64,000 nt of DNA from Trichopria drosophilae. Taxonomy: Eukaryota; Arthropoda; Insecta; Hymenoptera; Diapriidae. A model generated the notes under the pieces. That model had not been told where the DNA came from. It made no database searches and saw only the letters and a program-made list of their open reading frames with translations. Location of the stretch: positions 90,533,501 to 90,597,500 of the forward strand of contig CM059584.1 of assembly GCA_030407085.1 (NCBI GenBank). The letters are read 5' to 3'. A program made the position numbers and the translations under genes. This document shows positions 11,406-24,405 of the stretch, piece after piece. How positions within the stretch are numbered: position 1 is the first letter of the stretch; every line of letters begins with the position of its first letter.

Positions 11406-13750
11406 ACACAGATATCGGGGAGTTGGCAGATTACAAAACGCATGGCTCAATTGAACGGCAAGATTCGACTGACACGGAAACTCGCTTCACGAATTCAGTG
11501 TGTGATCGGCTATTTAACATCTGGCCGTTCATTTACGGCTAAAGTCAAGAAGTTCGCACAACAACTACGGACGTACTATCACACACTGAACAGGCTGAAG
11601 TTGCTCAACATCAAGCAACGTTTGGCGGCTAAAATTCAGGTTTTGACGGATGCCAAAAAGAGGCTGCAAAGAGATGGAATCGACAAAATGCAACATTTTG
11701 GTCGAATCCGTCCAACCTCTTCAAACATCGTATCGCAGCCTCCCGCGAGTTTCCGTCGATGGCCTCAGTTGAGGAATTCTGGGGGAGTATCCATGAGAAA
11801 ACAGCCAGGCTCTTCTGCATCTCACTATTGCCTCTATCCGTTGCTCTCCGGAAATCTCAAGGGTACATGTGAGGACCGCCTGGTGAACGTGTACATAAGA
11901 TCACCCATCTTTTCTATATGGATGATCTTAAATTATACGCATCAGGCGAGGATCAATTACATCGATATCTGAACATCGCCTTCACATACTCGAGAGATAT
12001 AGGCGTGGAATTCGGATTGGACAAGTGTGCAGTCGTTCATTTGCACAGAGGAAGGTCAGGCTCCAATAACAACGATATGGAGCTCGTCAACGAAAATGTC
12101 ATCCGCCACCTTAGCGCCGAAGAAGCCTACACATACCTGGGATTGCCTCACAGGCATGTCCAGGATATGCAGGCTGCTAAAACCACCATCATTAAGAAAT
12201 ACCGGCGCATTCTCCGTCAGATCTGGTCATCAGAATTGACGGGAAAAAATAAGGTGGCAGCCACGAATATGTTGGCCGTTTCACCAGTGCTCTATTCATT
12301 TGGAGCACTGAAGTGGAACGTTGACGAGCTAAGGGGTCTTGACCGAAGCACACGGAAGATGATTTGTATGCAACGCAGTTTGCATCCAAGATCTTCCGTG
12401 GAACGACTGTATTTGCCCCGAAATATGGGAGGTCGTAGCCTTTTGAGTGTGGAGTGTATGCATGACCGATTGGTCCTCGAGACAGCTTGCGACGTAATTA
12501 ATCGAACGGAGGATCCCCTGATGATGCTAGTTCATCAGCATGAAATTCAGGGGAAGGGGGCGTTTTTGTACAACGCGGCGGAACGTGCGGCGCGAAACCT
12601 CGGTCTGGTTTTCAACGTGGGATGTGGTGGTGCACAGGAAGCTGAATCAGTCATCAATCTGTGCCCAGTGCGTCTCAGGGCTAACATACGGAAGGAACAA
12701 CTCTGTATGTTGGAGGGAAGGCATATCGACAAGCCATTGCATGGACAATTCTTTCGAAATGTCCAAGAACTTGGCTTGTCAGCAGAGAGGACTTTCTCGT
12801 TCTTAAGATCAGCCGGCCTGAAATCCGGCATGCCAGGATGGGGTCATCAATACCTTAGCGTATCGCCAGACCGTTTTACCCCAGGCGGTACAGAGTACGC
12901 TTTGTAGATTGTGTAGACGTCATGCTGAGACACTAATGCATCTTTTGGCAGGATGCCCAAGATATGCATTTTCAGCATACATCGAAAGTCACAATGCGGC
13001 TCTCCGAGTGCTGTATTACCATCTTCAAAACACTTATTGTATTTGATGTAACCCCAGTTTTGCCGTACGTCCCCACTGATATTGAATCCGTAGTCGGGAA
13101 TGAGTCGGGCCGAATATACTGGAATTACTCATTCCCAACGAGCAGGCAAATATCAGCCAATAAACCTGACATCGTCCTTGTTGACTTCGATGGCAAATCC
13201 ATCTTCGTCATCGAGTTCTCTGCACCAGCAGAGACAAATATAGTCAGCAAAGAGGACGAAAAACGGATGAAATATCAGGAACTCCTGTTCGAAATTCGCA
13301 AACTGTATCGAGGATTCAAAATCAAGCTCGTCGTGCTGATAATTGGAGTGCTGGAGGAATGAGACCAACTTTCCTCCAAAACATCAAAAGCATTCCGGCC
13401 TTCCGAGAACATGCAAATTCCATCGCAGGCCGAATGCAGGAAGCAGTGCTGCTGGGATCTCTCCGTCTACTGAGGTCACACAAGATCCTGTAACCACTTA
13501 CCCAATGGTAGAGGGAGTGGTTACAGTTGCAAAAGAAATGGCCCGGTGCAGTCTGCAGCGGAGGAGATGGATATCGGAGCCACTTTTCTGCTGCAGACTG
13601 CACACGTGGATTACGGAGGGCCAAGGGATGTTAGGGTTTTAGTCGGTAAACCTTGCCGTCAACATCCAAGGTGAGGGAGTCCGACACACGGGGGGTTAAA
13701 CAACATCTTCAACCCCCTATGGTGCGAAACGCATTTCCCCTCCATCAAAA
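11406..13750 (+). pseudogene. R4-clade non-LTR retrotransposon, internally deleted (reverse transcriptase and restriction-like endonuclease)
   Basis: The first part (11406-11870) is a basic helical region upstream of the RT, with a frame change near 11645 after which KRWNRQNATFW appears. Most RT finger motifs are deleted: the frame jumps from EEFWGSIHEK to LLPLSVALRKSQGYM. A TGA at about 11870 follows, in the segment that then reads GPPGERVHK. The catalytic FYMDD motif (about 11912-11926) and LGLDK-type block (FGLDKCA) remain, and the thumb continues to 12907. After a frameshift come a CCHC motif (CRLCRRHAETLMHLLAGC) and the endonuclease with its PD...E core (NKPDIVLVDFDGKSIFVIEF). The 3' UTR ends in an A-run at 13746-13756. 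Such elements prime reverse transcription at a nicked target. This copy cannot encode a working protein. Confidence 0.85.
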
Positions 13751-13759
13751 AAAAAAATT

Positions 13760-14650
13760 GTTTCATTACTATTATCAAGTTCGATATTTTCGGCACCTTC
13801 AACCCCACTTTTTTGAGTCGCTAGGTTCCTCGCGTTTTTAAGGCACGTGAAGTGCTTTAAAAACTCTGAAAAAATTAAGGCAGTTTCTTCAATCCTTCAA
13901 CTTATAAAATTTCATTAGAGATAGATGGATAGATAATTTATTCTCATATATAACGGACAGAACCCCATAGAGAAGGAGTTCCTTCCAGATACATATCTAC
14001 AGCTATACGGTAAGTAACACAAGGCCGGCGGGCGGCCAAAATATCATTAGTAATATGACGGAAAAATTTGATTGTTCATATATTTTTTATTTTAAAAAAC
14101 GAACCCCTCTACAGCGCTTCAAAATTTCACTTGGGTAGTCCACGACCCCCGTATGGGCTCGAAGGGTTAAATAAAAAATTCATTTCCAACGAAATGTTGC
14201 ATTAAAATATTCTTATTTGGAATAAATGATGTAAATACAGTGAAAATCATAGATGCGTCACTCCGCCCTATATGGTACGCCGTTTTGTCCCACTATACTC
14301 GCTTCGCCCCAAGATTTATGTGATCAAAAAATTCGCTATAAGTTTGTACGGTTGATAGTAGACTGTAAATGCGATTCGTCAAAAGGTGCGTTATGAGTAG
14401 ACTTATCGTTTGCTACTACTCTCATATAAAAATTCGCGCCGAATGACAACGACATGTGGCATTAAAAAAAGTTCGGCGCTTCGCCCCATCTCCCGTATAT
14501 CCGCCTAGGCGTTTAGCTTAATGGCGCTTAATAGACAAACTAACTTGATAGTTGCTCTTTTTCGTCTATTGGCCTGAACAAATTCGCCACTTAGCAAACT
14601 GGCTAGGTATAGTAGCAATGTCTGGTTCAATTACTATTTTAAGTACATAA
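13760..14650. other. Remainder of the second Tc1/mariner-type element, no gene
   Basis: No domain was found. Words containing gcttcgcccc near 14290 and ggggcgaag near 11152 flank the R4 unit in inverted orientation and may belong to the interrupted host element. Confidence 0.4.
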
Positions 14651-14659
14651 ATATAAGAT

Positions 14660-14905
14660 GTTAATTGGAGAATTTTTTAATTACACTTTTAACAGATAAA
14701 TTAAATTTAAAATTATCCAAAAATGTTTCAAAATTTGTCGACATTTACTCCAATATTTATGATTTCTTGATATTACTCCAATGTATATTATTACCTTTAT
14801 TGGAGGAGTATCGACAAAGTATGAAAAACATTTGGATAGTTTTAAATTTAATTTAACCGTTAAAAATGTAATTAAAAAATTCTCTAATTAACTTCTTCCA
14901 TTTAT
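14660..14905. repeat. Palindrome inside the right arm
   Basis: About 14665-14745 (gagaattttttaattacac ... caaaatttgtcgaca) is the inverted partner of about 14810-14895. The same palindrome type is at 8757-9030 in the first element, so it is a family feature of the arms. Confidence 0.65.
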
Positions 14906-15676
14906 GTAATTAAAATAGTAATTAAACGAATCATTAAAATTTAACAAATTCAATATTACTTTCGTTGCAGAATTTCAAAATTCAAATGTTATTTAATACT
15001 TATCTCATGTTATAATAATATTTTTCCAACGATAGTCTTGGTGAAAATAAATCGAAAAGAATTATTTTGTAAAGTAATTTAGGGATTTCAGTTAATTATT
15101 TAAGATAACTACCTAAAAAACAAATAATAATTCGTCATTTACATAAAAATTTTAAATACCTGAGGGGTTTGCTTTGTAATTTATAAATATCTTATATAAA
15201 TAATCAGTTCAACTATAGCCTTATTAAAAAGAAATTGAAAACAATGTATTGTAGAGCAATATCAATTTCTATTAATTATTTAGGATAATTACCCACAAAA
15301 CAATAAATAATTGATCATTTAAATAAATGCAATACCTGACAGGTTGTCTTTCTGTTGGCGCAATAACGGTTGCTTTTTTATATATTATAATATCACTGTT
15401 ATTTTAATAAATATTATTATTTTATTTTGCTTGATTAAAAACTGCTCTCTTTTCAAACACTTAACCGCGAAATCTGCTGCTTTTAGGTTAGATGGATATC
15501 GATATTAAGGATGCGTTCGTATGTCATTCCACGGTTCATGAAAAGACAAGAGAGCATGCGGATTTCAAATTTTCCCCTAGTTCCAAATGTAATACAGCAT
15601 ACAGGGTGAGTATCTATGATCCGAATATAGGGCACGCCGTGTTATCGATTAAGCGATTGTGATTGGTCGATTCAAG

Positions 15677-15978
15677 AGGTAAGGTCTCTCGCCATTAGCC
15701 ACGAAGGTGCACAGGCAATGGCGCGGAGAGTGATGCCACTAGGCCACACTACACGAATATGGACAAACGTTTTTTGCTGCTCTTCAGAATCCAGTATGTC
15801 AGTTGGCTGTAAATCAGTAAAATGTATCAGTTCAATTTCAGGTCTATTGATGTGTTTGTAGGTTAGGGAATTGTGCTCAAATAAAAATTCTAAAAATGTT
15901 TTTGCGCAGTGTATGTAGTGGCATCACTCTCCGTACAATTGCGGTGCCAATGGCAAGAGACTTTACCGCTATAGCTTT
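15677..15978. mobile_element. Small inverted-repeat element (MITE-like)
   Basis: The words ctctcgccatt and ggagagtgatgccacta (15684-15741) recur inverted at about 15915-15972. The arms are about 60 bp and imperfect, with about 170 bp between them. No ORF of note. The sequence acagggtgag just upstream (15600) resembles the end of a common insect repeat. Confidence 0.55.
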
Positions 15979-15989
15979 GACCAGCCCTT

Positions 15990-18900
15990 TCCGACTTCCT
16001 ATGAAACACTGGTATTCTGCACGTACCATTAGTGTTTGTAGTTTCTAGTTCCGATCTTCTCTACTACAGCGCGCTGTGTACGTCCTGCTTCATGGGCAGG
16101 ATATATATCAAATGCGGTATGCCGCAGCCGCAGATTTAAACATGTAATTGAATATTTATTTAACAAAACACTATAGTTCTACGAAATGTTTTGAATTAAT
16201 TGTTAACGAATTGGTTTGCGATTAAAAAATCAATTTTCCATGTAAAACACGTGTAGATAACGCGGTGGATATAATTTGGATCAAAATCAGATATTGATTA
16301 CTTGAAAAATAAAAAAAAACGACAAATGTGTTGATCTGGATCGGCATCGTACAGGTAAAGTTAAAACGACATATGAACATACAATATATGTAAGAAGCCA
16401 TAATTTTGAAACTGTAATTAGTATTTATATACATTTTATTCCGCCCGTATCACGGTCATGCTATATTTCAAGTGAATCTAACGTTTGCTTCTTTTGAAAT
16501 GTCCCGCGCTATTCCACGAAATATTACGACGTTGCCGCGCCTTGAGCATCGTCCATCCACATAACCGTAAACGACCTTTTTAGCTATTTGTTTATTTTAT
16601 TTCTCGTCCCTAAAGGTAGGAAGAGACTTAATTCTTTCTGCAAATATCATGTCACACATTTTTTTATCAGCAGTATAAATTTTATGAAAAACTCAATGTT
16701 AATTCAATACGAATTTCATGAATATATACATGTTCCCATAAGACCCAATGTTAAAGTATCGTGAACATTTTTATTAATTTCTCTGCTCTGAAGGTACCTA
16801 GGGGCTTGAAACTTTGCAGGCATTAATTTCTTTCATTGTTTAATCTGCTGTAATTTTTTCGTTAAATTCTCAATATTAATTCTTTAACCTGGTGAACCTA
16901 CTTAATTATTTTCCGTTTGTTGGGAATTGACTATTTACATTATTTATTTATTTATATTAATGTACATATTCAATGTATATATTATATGAAAATAAATGTC
17001 TCATAAACACATTTTGACGTTGCACTTCGTAAGTAAAAAAATTCTTATCGGCTTTATAATGTATTTTCCTATTCCTTTTGTCGAATTCCATTCGACTAAA
17101 TTTGAGCAGGTTATGTGAAGCGTGCTCTAGTATAGTGAACTTCCGCGGTAGAAACATCAATCGCTAAGGCTCCCTCGTCCGATCAGGAAGTCGGAGAGGG
17201 CTGGCTTTAACTGTACATTATTCTCACGATGCGTCATCAGTATTACAGTAGAATAGTGCAGGACATAACTAAATAATTTATTTACAGCGTGCTCTTCTCT
17301 GTCACAGTTTTGCTACAATAATGCCGCCAATCTTCTTTTGCATGGCACGTTGTTCTATCTGGGTTAGTCCATATAATAATAGTTTTATATATTGTGTTAT
17401 AATTATTTGAAAAAATGTATGCATAAATAATTTATACAAAAAACGTATTTCATTTTGTGAAATAACACAAATACTTCAAAAATTTTACAAAATGCCTCTT
17501 CATGCCGCCGCGTTTGAATCGAGCGGGTCACCAGTCGCCCTTTTTTCCGATCAGCGCATGGTGCGCGAAACCGATACGCACGAAAGTTTACCACCTTGCA
17601 TCATTTATTTGTTCGGTTCCACTGATATCTTTATATATCAGTGTTCTGTTCTATTACTGTGCGTTTATTTCAGTTCATTTCGATCCATCTCCGTCAGTGA
17701 ACCAACTAATTATCTTCATATTTTTAATTTATTACATAAAAACATGGTTCCGCGGACTATAAGCAAACCATTTTCTGCTGTAATGCGTAACACTAGTAGA
17801 TATATTTCAACAAGCAATGCAGTAAGTTATGTTAATTAATTAAAATTAACTTTAGTTTTTGTAAACGGAATGATAATGTCACCCTCAAAAATACTGAAGT
17901 TTTTATCATGATACACCTCAAAATCTATGATAAAAACTTTAAATTACATTTAGAATTCGATTATTGTCTTTTCAATCAGTTGGTTTGACCCTTTTGCATG
18001 ATGTAATTAGCTATTCATATATGTAATATGTAAGGTAGATGTATTAATATTTAGCTATATAAATTGTATAACGCTTTATGCCTTTTTAGTAATTACAATT
18101 AAGTGAACCATATTTAAATAAAGCATGAGAGTCGAAATAACTTTGTCCTTAAATAGCTAATGAAATTCCAAACTTAAACTGTAATTTTAAAATTATAAAT
18201 TATTAATGAACTCTTGCAAGAATTAATTGCTTAATTATACTCGTTAATATTAATAGTTGCATAGTTGGTACATGCATGTTCAATAAATGAAATATATGAT
18301 CTGTGCTTAACATAGAAGTGTTACATAATATAGGCTAATGAAATATTAAATAGTTGTTATATTATATATATTTTAGATGTGCTTCGTTTACAGAGAGACA
18401 GATATCTATATTACTTCAAATTTGTTTATCATTTTTAATTATACATATTTAATACGGTTGTAAATAGAATTTGTCATATTGTAACATAACCGAGAATTCC
18501 AATTGTATTTCTCTTACTTATTCTCACAGATGATCAAAGAAATGTTCATCAAAATATACTTGAACTATATTTAAGGATTCCCACAATGACATCTTGCATT
18601 GTAAGAAAATATAATCAAATTGATTTTGTTAACCTTTAGTTTGCAAATATTTTCTCTACACCAATACTCCATAAGCATGGGTCTGCCAGACTTATTCAAA
18701 TAGGAAACATGATATAGTGATTATAAAATTGCAAAGAATATGTTTTTATATTTTTGGATTAAAAAATGGAGCAACTAAGTATAGTTATGAAGAGTGAAGT
18801 TAGGTTACTTGAGAAATCATAACTTATTTTTAAAATAAAAAAAAGGAGAATAGTGTATCTTTTTAAAAACAAAGTATGAAACAGTCCATGCACGGCTTAA

Positions 18901-19440
18901 CACATTTTTCTTTAATTATTTAATTAGTTTAATTTTTTAACCTTAAAACTGCCAAAAAATTATCTTGAAAATTCTTAGCAAAATTGTTAACAAATAGTTA
19001 TTTTCAAGTAAATTTGCCATAAATTCAATAATATTTCTATACTTTTTTAATTCCAACTCATTTTTATTATCCAGTTTGATTTGATGAATTTTTATGGCTT
19101 ATATCACATAAACAAATGCCCATTGGCAATAGAGCAAAAATAGTATCTAATGGACTTTGACATAGAACAACATATTTTATTCTCAGTAATATCGACGGGG
19201 ACAATTGGCAACCTCTCTTTGTAAGATAAATGCAAAAAAAAAGATTTTTATAGGTTTTTCATGGTTTATACTATGAAAATCAAGTGTGTACATACAAACG
19301 GGTGTTTGTACCACTGTTTTCGTAACGAATACATCAAATTGATCAAGTATATTCGTTTTCCGAACAAATTAAACTTTCTAGTGAAAGTTCAGTTCGTTAA
19401 GAAATACACTATTTCAATTTTAAACGCATTCTTAAATTTA
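15990..19440. other. Gene-poor AT-rich stretch
   Basis: Short ORFs near 17403-17839 overlap on opposite strands and show no domain. A GC-richer patch at 17160-17220 and 17490-17600 was examined without result. No element termini recognised. Confidence 0.45.
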
Positions 19441-19589
19441 TTGTAATTAAAATCCTTAAGCGGCATATGTATTTTTTAAATATATCTGACACACTGTTCC
19501 GATTACAGCATAGATTGACTAGTTTGAAGCCAAATTGTGAGTGTGCCTTACAAAAATGTGTAATTTTAAATGGAGTTACGGTTTTCATT

Positions 19590-21284
19590 AACATCTTTAA
19601 AGTCGATTGTCTTGCAGAAACGGAAATAATCTTTTCAGATCACATTCTACATTTGAAAATAATGGAATCTTTAATGAAATATCTGCGGGTCTTTTAGCTG
19701 AAAATTGGGAAAATGTATTTAAAGGTTTTAATATTGATCAAATAGTAAATAGTTTTTATGAAAAGCTCAACAGCTTACGTAAAAATCACATACCGTTACA
19801 AAAAAGGCATACTAATAACTACCCTCGATGGTTTTTGCCGGAACTCAAGCATCTCATTTTCTTAAAAAAAGGAGCTCATCAATTATTTATGAAAACTAGA
19901 AGTCACTTAGATTACGCAGAATTTTCAAGACTATGTGCTTTATGTAAAGTCACTGCACATCAACATTTTAACGACTATATATCTTCCATAAAGTCCAACT
20001 TAATTAATAGTAATAATACTAAGGTTTTTTGGAGCCATGTACATAACTCCAGAAAAGATCACAGTCTTCCACAAACTGTCTTTTGACGGTCGACATGCAA
20101 ATACTGAAAATGACATTGTAAATTTATTTGCGGATTTTTTGATGAGTGTCTATACTACAGATGAAGTTAATGCTGTCCCTGTACAAATGTCTGCAAACTT
20201 GGATACTAATTTCAATATAGAAATCACGCAAAATGATGTTCTCAAAGAATTGCAAAATTTACGTCGAGATCAAAGTGTGGGGCCAGATGGGATTCCACCA
20301 TGTCTTCTGAAAGAATGTATCAACTCTTTTATATTACCATTGTGCTTATTGTTTAACTTATCCTTACGAGATGAATCCTTTCCTAAGATTTGGAAAGGTT
20401 GTTATATTACAACAATATTCAAAGATGGCTCAAAGCAGAATATTAGTAACTACAGGCCAGTATCGATTCCCTGTTGTATTCCGAAAATCGTTGATTCTAT
20501 TATCACCAAGAAATTATCCAAATTTGTAGTTAGCAAATTGTCGCCTTATCAACATGGTTCTATCAGAGGAAGATCGACCGTTACTAACCTTTTATATTAT
20601 AACCAATTTGTTATTGATGCCCTGGATAATAAATGGCTTGTCGATAGTATCTATACTGACTTTTCTAAGGCGTTTGATAGAGTAAATCATCGCCTATTGA
20701 TAAACAAGCTCATATTATGGAATCTAGATTTACAAATTATTAATTGAATTGATTCTTATCTCCAAAACCGCACACAAATGGTTCGATATAAAAACTATAT
20801 TTCAAAAACCATCCATGTAACATCAGGTGGACGCCATTTTATCAGAATAACATCAATCGAATTGAAGCAGTTCAGCATAAATTTCTAAGCTATCACGCAT
20901 ATAAAATAGGAAATCCTATAAGATTCGATGACCATAATTATCTCTCGATGGCTACCAATTTCAAAATACCACCTCTTAGATCCATTAGACGAGCTGGATG
21001 ACCTTATCTTCATCTTCAAATTAATTTGGAAGCTGCTGGATTGTGAAACTTTACACGAAATGTTACACATGCGCTGAGCTAAACTATCCATTAAGAACTA
21101 TATATCCTTTTTATTTACCTTCCAGTTACAAAAATTTTGTTAGAAATGCACCGATACATAGAATGTGTTCGTTAGTCAACTCGCTCTGTGATTATAATGT
21201 GGATATAAATTTATTTGATAATAATATACCATGTAATTCTGTTATTAATCTCATTAAGTGTACATTTTATGAATTCAATTAGTT
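19590..21284 (+). pseudogene. Jockey-clade non-LTR retrotransposon ORF2 remnant
   Basis: The first frame (about 19607-20086) holds the region between endonuclease and RT (YPRWFLPELKHLIFLKKGAH). A one-base shift near 20080 leads to the RT, with SVGPDGIPPCLLK, ISNYRPVSIPCCIPKI, LSPYQHGSIRGRS and DFSKAFDRVNHRLL marking RT motifs up to motif A. A TGA replaces an expected tryptophan near 20746. After NRTQMVRYKNYIS the palm motif with the catalytic (F/Y)xDD pair is deleted. The C-terminal domain resumes at about 20840 (FDDHNYLSMATNFKIPPLRS) with a further frameshift and ends in LRTIYPFYLPSS...NLFDN at 21282. The endonuclease is essentially gone. Inactive copy, clear clade signature. Confidence 0.85.
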
Positions 21285-21371
21285 TTTACGTTATTTGTTA
21301 CATTTCTTTATTTCTTTTAATATATATATTTTTTCTTATATTGTTTATATACTGATGAAAAACTTTTTTGT

Positions 21372-22143
21372 TGTTATGAACGAAAGACGTCCGCAACGGG
21401 TCCTTGATGGGTCAGGTCAGGTTCTGATACCAGCCTTGTCGGATGTGGGTCGAGGATATTTTGGGAAAGGTGATATAGTGATGTACGATCCCCAGATTAG
21501 ATGATGAAGGGCCGTTTATTAACCCCACCTAAAATATTCCTTTGGCGTGAGGACCAACACCCGTACAGAGGCAACGGCGCGCTATATCGAACGCACGGGG
21601 TGCGCACTTAGATTTCCCGTCGTTCCGGACTCGCGACAGATTTCGAGCCCGTACTCTTCGAACTTGGTAGACCGTGCGTTAAGTTTGAGTTAAGACTGTC
21701 CTTCCTTGAGATCCGCCTCGACGAAGTCGACGGATCGTTCCGATGTTCCCGTATACGTTTGCAGTTTTCGCCCCTGGGAACCTGCTCAGCTTTTAGTTTT
21801 GCTTCCGAGCACAGGCCTTTGATGCCATGTAAATTGTCGAAGCCTGCAGGTTCCCAGCCGAAAAGTGCTTACACTTTCCTGGAACGTTCGTGTCGAATTT
21901 GACGCAACTTCAACTCGGATTGCGCACCTGTTCTCACAGTTGAAACGCGAGACTGGATGCACGGTGTTTCGTTGCACCGTAACGCTAGATAGCCTATGTT
22001 ATTTCTTACATCTTAATTTGTTATAATAATTATCAGCTAGCTAGTCTATAATATATGTTACAATATTAACTAGTTATAGTTATATCTATATTGTCTTTTA
22101 ATCTTAATCGATCAAGCGATCGGTTACGACCCGGTCGGTAACA
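21372..22143 (-). repeat. 3' LTR of the minus-strand Ty3/Gypsy element
   Basis: Read on the minus strand the segment starts TGTTACCGACCGGG and ends TTCATAACA, giving the usual TG...CA ends with inverted TGTTA/TAACA. A purine-rich tract lies directly before it, as expected for a 3' LTR. Length is about 772 bp. I could not find a second copy beyond gag, so the 5' LTR seems to be lost, and no target duplication could be checked. Confidence 0.6.
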
Positions 22144-22163
22144 CCTACCTCCCAAAAAAAATC
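22144..22163 (-). other. Polypurine tract of the Gypsy element
   Basis: On the minus strand, a T-run followed by GGGAGGTAGG abuts the LTR start TGTTACC. This is the plus-strand primer site for reverse transcription and fixes the LTR boundary. Confidence 0.6.
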
Positions 22164-22572
22164 GGCGTTCCACCTCTGCGCAACTCACGGGGTGCAGAGA
22201 GCGATCGCGTTATATATATAATATGTTTACATGAATAGCAGTGTGTTTCCGTGGGTGTTGGTTTCCGCCAGCAACTTTTACATTTTTATACTTAACTTTT
22301 AAAACTTAATGTACATAGGGTACGCTAGTCATTTATTTTCTATTGTCTCTATTAAGTGCATAATTGTAAGTTAGTGCCCTGGAGAGTTTTCGCTTGAACT
22401 TTTGCGCGTCACTACGCTTGCCGCCCGATTCACTCGATTCAGACGAGAATTCTTCCACGTCGTTATCACAACCGATATCTACGGCACTTCACGCTTCGTT
22501 TTGCGACGCGGACTTCGCATCCTTGTGACCGTGATCTTCTTGGATTTGCCAAATGCTGCTTTGATTCTCCCC
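22164..22572 (-). other. 3' untranslated segment of the Gypsy element
   Basis: No domain seen. It includes a basic tail-like reading (RMRSPRRKTKRE) downstream of the possible membrane segment described next. Confidence 0.35.
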
Positions 22573-22800
22573 CGAAATCATCTCCACATGATAAGGGCAC
22601 AGATAAGGGTCATAATGAGGGATGACCCGCTGTAGATGGTGGCGTTAAGCTTTTCCGCCATGTCCTTGCATCTACACAATTCTCTTGCCCGATTGATTAG
22701 TTCACAACATTTTATTGAACCGTAATATGACGTAGCGTCTTCATCTTGCCGGGGTCACGACGGATCCGTCGCGCCCCTCCCTTCCCCATCAATCAATTCG
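22573..22800 (-). pseudogene. Possible envelope-like remnant: cysteine-rich stretch, membrane segment, basic tail
   Basis: On the minus strand one frame is open between two TGA codons (about 22780 and 22582). It contains a cysteine-rich stretch (KCCEL...ELCRC), a glycosylation-type NAT and a hydrophobic run SSLIMTLICALIMW, and beyond the second TGA a basic segment. Position downstream of integrase and before the LTR is where insect Gypsy elements carry env when they have one. The match is only to a generic pattern, no upstream glycoprotein domain was found, and the region is broken. Confidence 0.3.
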
Positions 22801-23281
22801 CTGAAGACATAACTTGCCAATATATACACATATATAAACACATACATATCTCTTGCCATATACGTGAAATTATTGCAACCGATAATTCAGTAATCGATAA
22901 ATGATGACGAGAAAAACGGATTTAAGCTAGACGGAAGTACCGCGGAAAAGAAGACGAGGCCGTATTAACTCGCACGTATTTGACACCAAACCAAACTGGG
23001 TTATATACAAAATTATAATGGTAGTAGCTCATTCGCCGAGGTCCCGGTGGTGAAGACCAATGAAAAGAATGATACTCACGGGAACAGAGAAAAAAAATCG
23101 GAGCGTGTGTTCTGGGCATGTTAATTCGGGCATGAATGTAGTACTGGAAATTATTAGAATTATTTTCGAAAACACAATATTCGCTAACTCTGAGCGCGTT
23201 GCGTGGGCCCGAAAGCGGACGGATGGAATAAAGAGGAGACCGATAGCTCTCCTTCCCCCGCTCCCCTTAGTCTCTCGTGTT
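22801..23281 (-). other. Gypsy 3' region, no domain recognised
   Basis: Lies between the integrase C-terminus and the possible membrane segment. ORFs on both strands are short and look like shadows. Confidence 0.35.
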
Positions 23282-24396
23282 CTATAACTCTTCATCGTTG
23301 CTGGACGTGCCGCGAGACGATCTCTTATCATCGTCGAAGATTAGCGGATCGTTGCCTTTTCTCAGCTTATCGACGTGTACGACTTTTGTACGCATCTCGT
23401 CCAGCTGCAGCCTTACATTTCGCGGTCCTACGATCTCCACGATTTCGTAAGGGCCTACGAATGTATCATCGAGTTTGCCGTCTCGTGGCACCTTCACGAG
23501 CATTACCGTCTCGCCGACTCGGAAATGTTTGACGTTTTGTTTCCGGTCATAATAGGCCTTTGACCGGTGCTTAGCCTGGTTAAGGTTTAGGCCGGCTAGC
23601 GTCAGAATTTCGGCCAGATTTTCGGTAAGCTCTTGTAAGTATTCCGGGTACGCGGGTATGCCTTATCTAGGCGGTTTGCCTGAAGGTATACGTGCCGGCT
23701 TCCCAAACACCAACTCATGCGGTGTGTATTAGGTACCTTCATGTATGCTCACGTTGTATGCAAGTATAGCATACGGAGCCATACGTCCCAATTCTCGCGA
23801 TTCTTGACAAAACACCGTAAATATTCCGTCAGTACGTGATGACTCCACTCTATACTCCCATTTGATTGTGGGTGATAGGCAGATGTCGCGAATTTCGCTA
23901 TTTTAAACAATCGCGCGAGTTCTCTGAAGGTTTCAGACATGAAACAAGACCCTTGGTCCGTTAAAATTGCTCGCGGGGTTTCGAACTGGCATATAAATTG
24001 GGTGGCGAATGCTTTCGCGACTGACAAGGCGCTACAGTCGGGCAGTGGTACCGCCATCGAATATTTCGTCAACAAGTCCTGTATAGTAAGGACGTACTTG
24101 TTGCCGGCACTAGATATCGTGGTCGGACCCCAAAGGTCTAATGCGACCTTGTCAAATGCTTCTGCCGGGGTGTCCGTGATTATCATGGGAAGTCGGGTTT
24201 TCTGCCGAGCTGTTTTCTCATGCTGGCACTGATAGCATCGACCGATGACTTCACTTATGTCCGACCGCATGTTTCGCCAGTAATGTGTGCGAGATAAATG
24301 GCGATATGTCTTACTTATTCCCTTATGACCCCCGGTAGTCGAACAATGATGTTCTTGAATCACCATGTACCGCTCTCCGGCTTGGGGTACTGACAA
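23282..24396 (-). pseudogene. Ty3/Gypsy integrase
   Basis: Reading minus from 24396: an HHCC zinc-binding domain (HHCSTTGGHKG ... CYQCQ), then the DDE core with LDLWGP, ILTDQGSCF and HPQSNGSIEWSHH, so both aspartates and the glutamate are visible. Stops and a frameshift interrupt the part between about 23750 and 23505. The C-terminus resumes with AYYDRKQNVKHFRVGETVML and GPYEIVEIV, the GPY/F-type module, ending at 23282. Integrase joins the element DNA to chromosomal DNA. The copy is inactive because of the breaks. Confidence 0.9.
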
Positions 24397-24405
24397 GGAA
24401 TATTT

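Larger units (their letters stand above)
10028..15505. mobile_element. Second long-inverted-repeat Tc1/mariner-type element, interrupted by an R4 retrotransposon
   Basis: The left arm (about 10028-10350) is the inverted counterpart of about 15050-15390, and the right arm continues outward through ttaaccgcgaaatctgctgc to about 15505. The same outer segment ends the first element at about 9980-10010. Just inside the left arm is a plus-strand helix-turn-helix fragment. The body holds an inserted non-LTR retrotransposon (about 11.25-13.75 kb). Boundaries are by eye. Confidence 0.6.
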
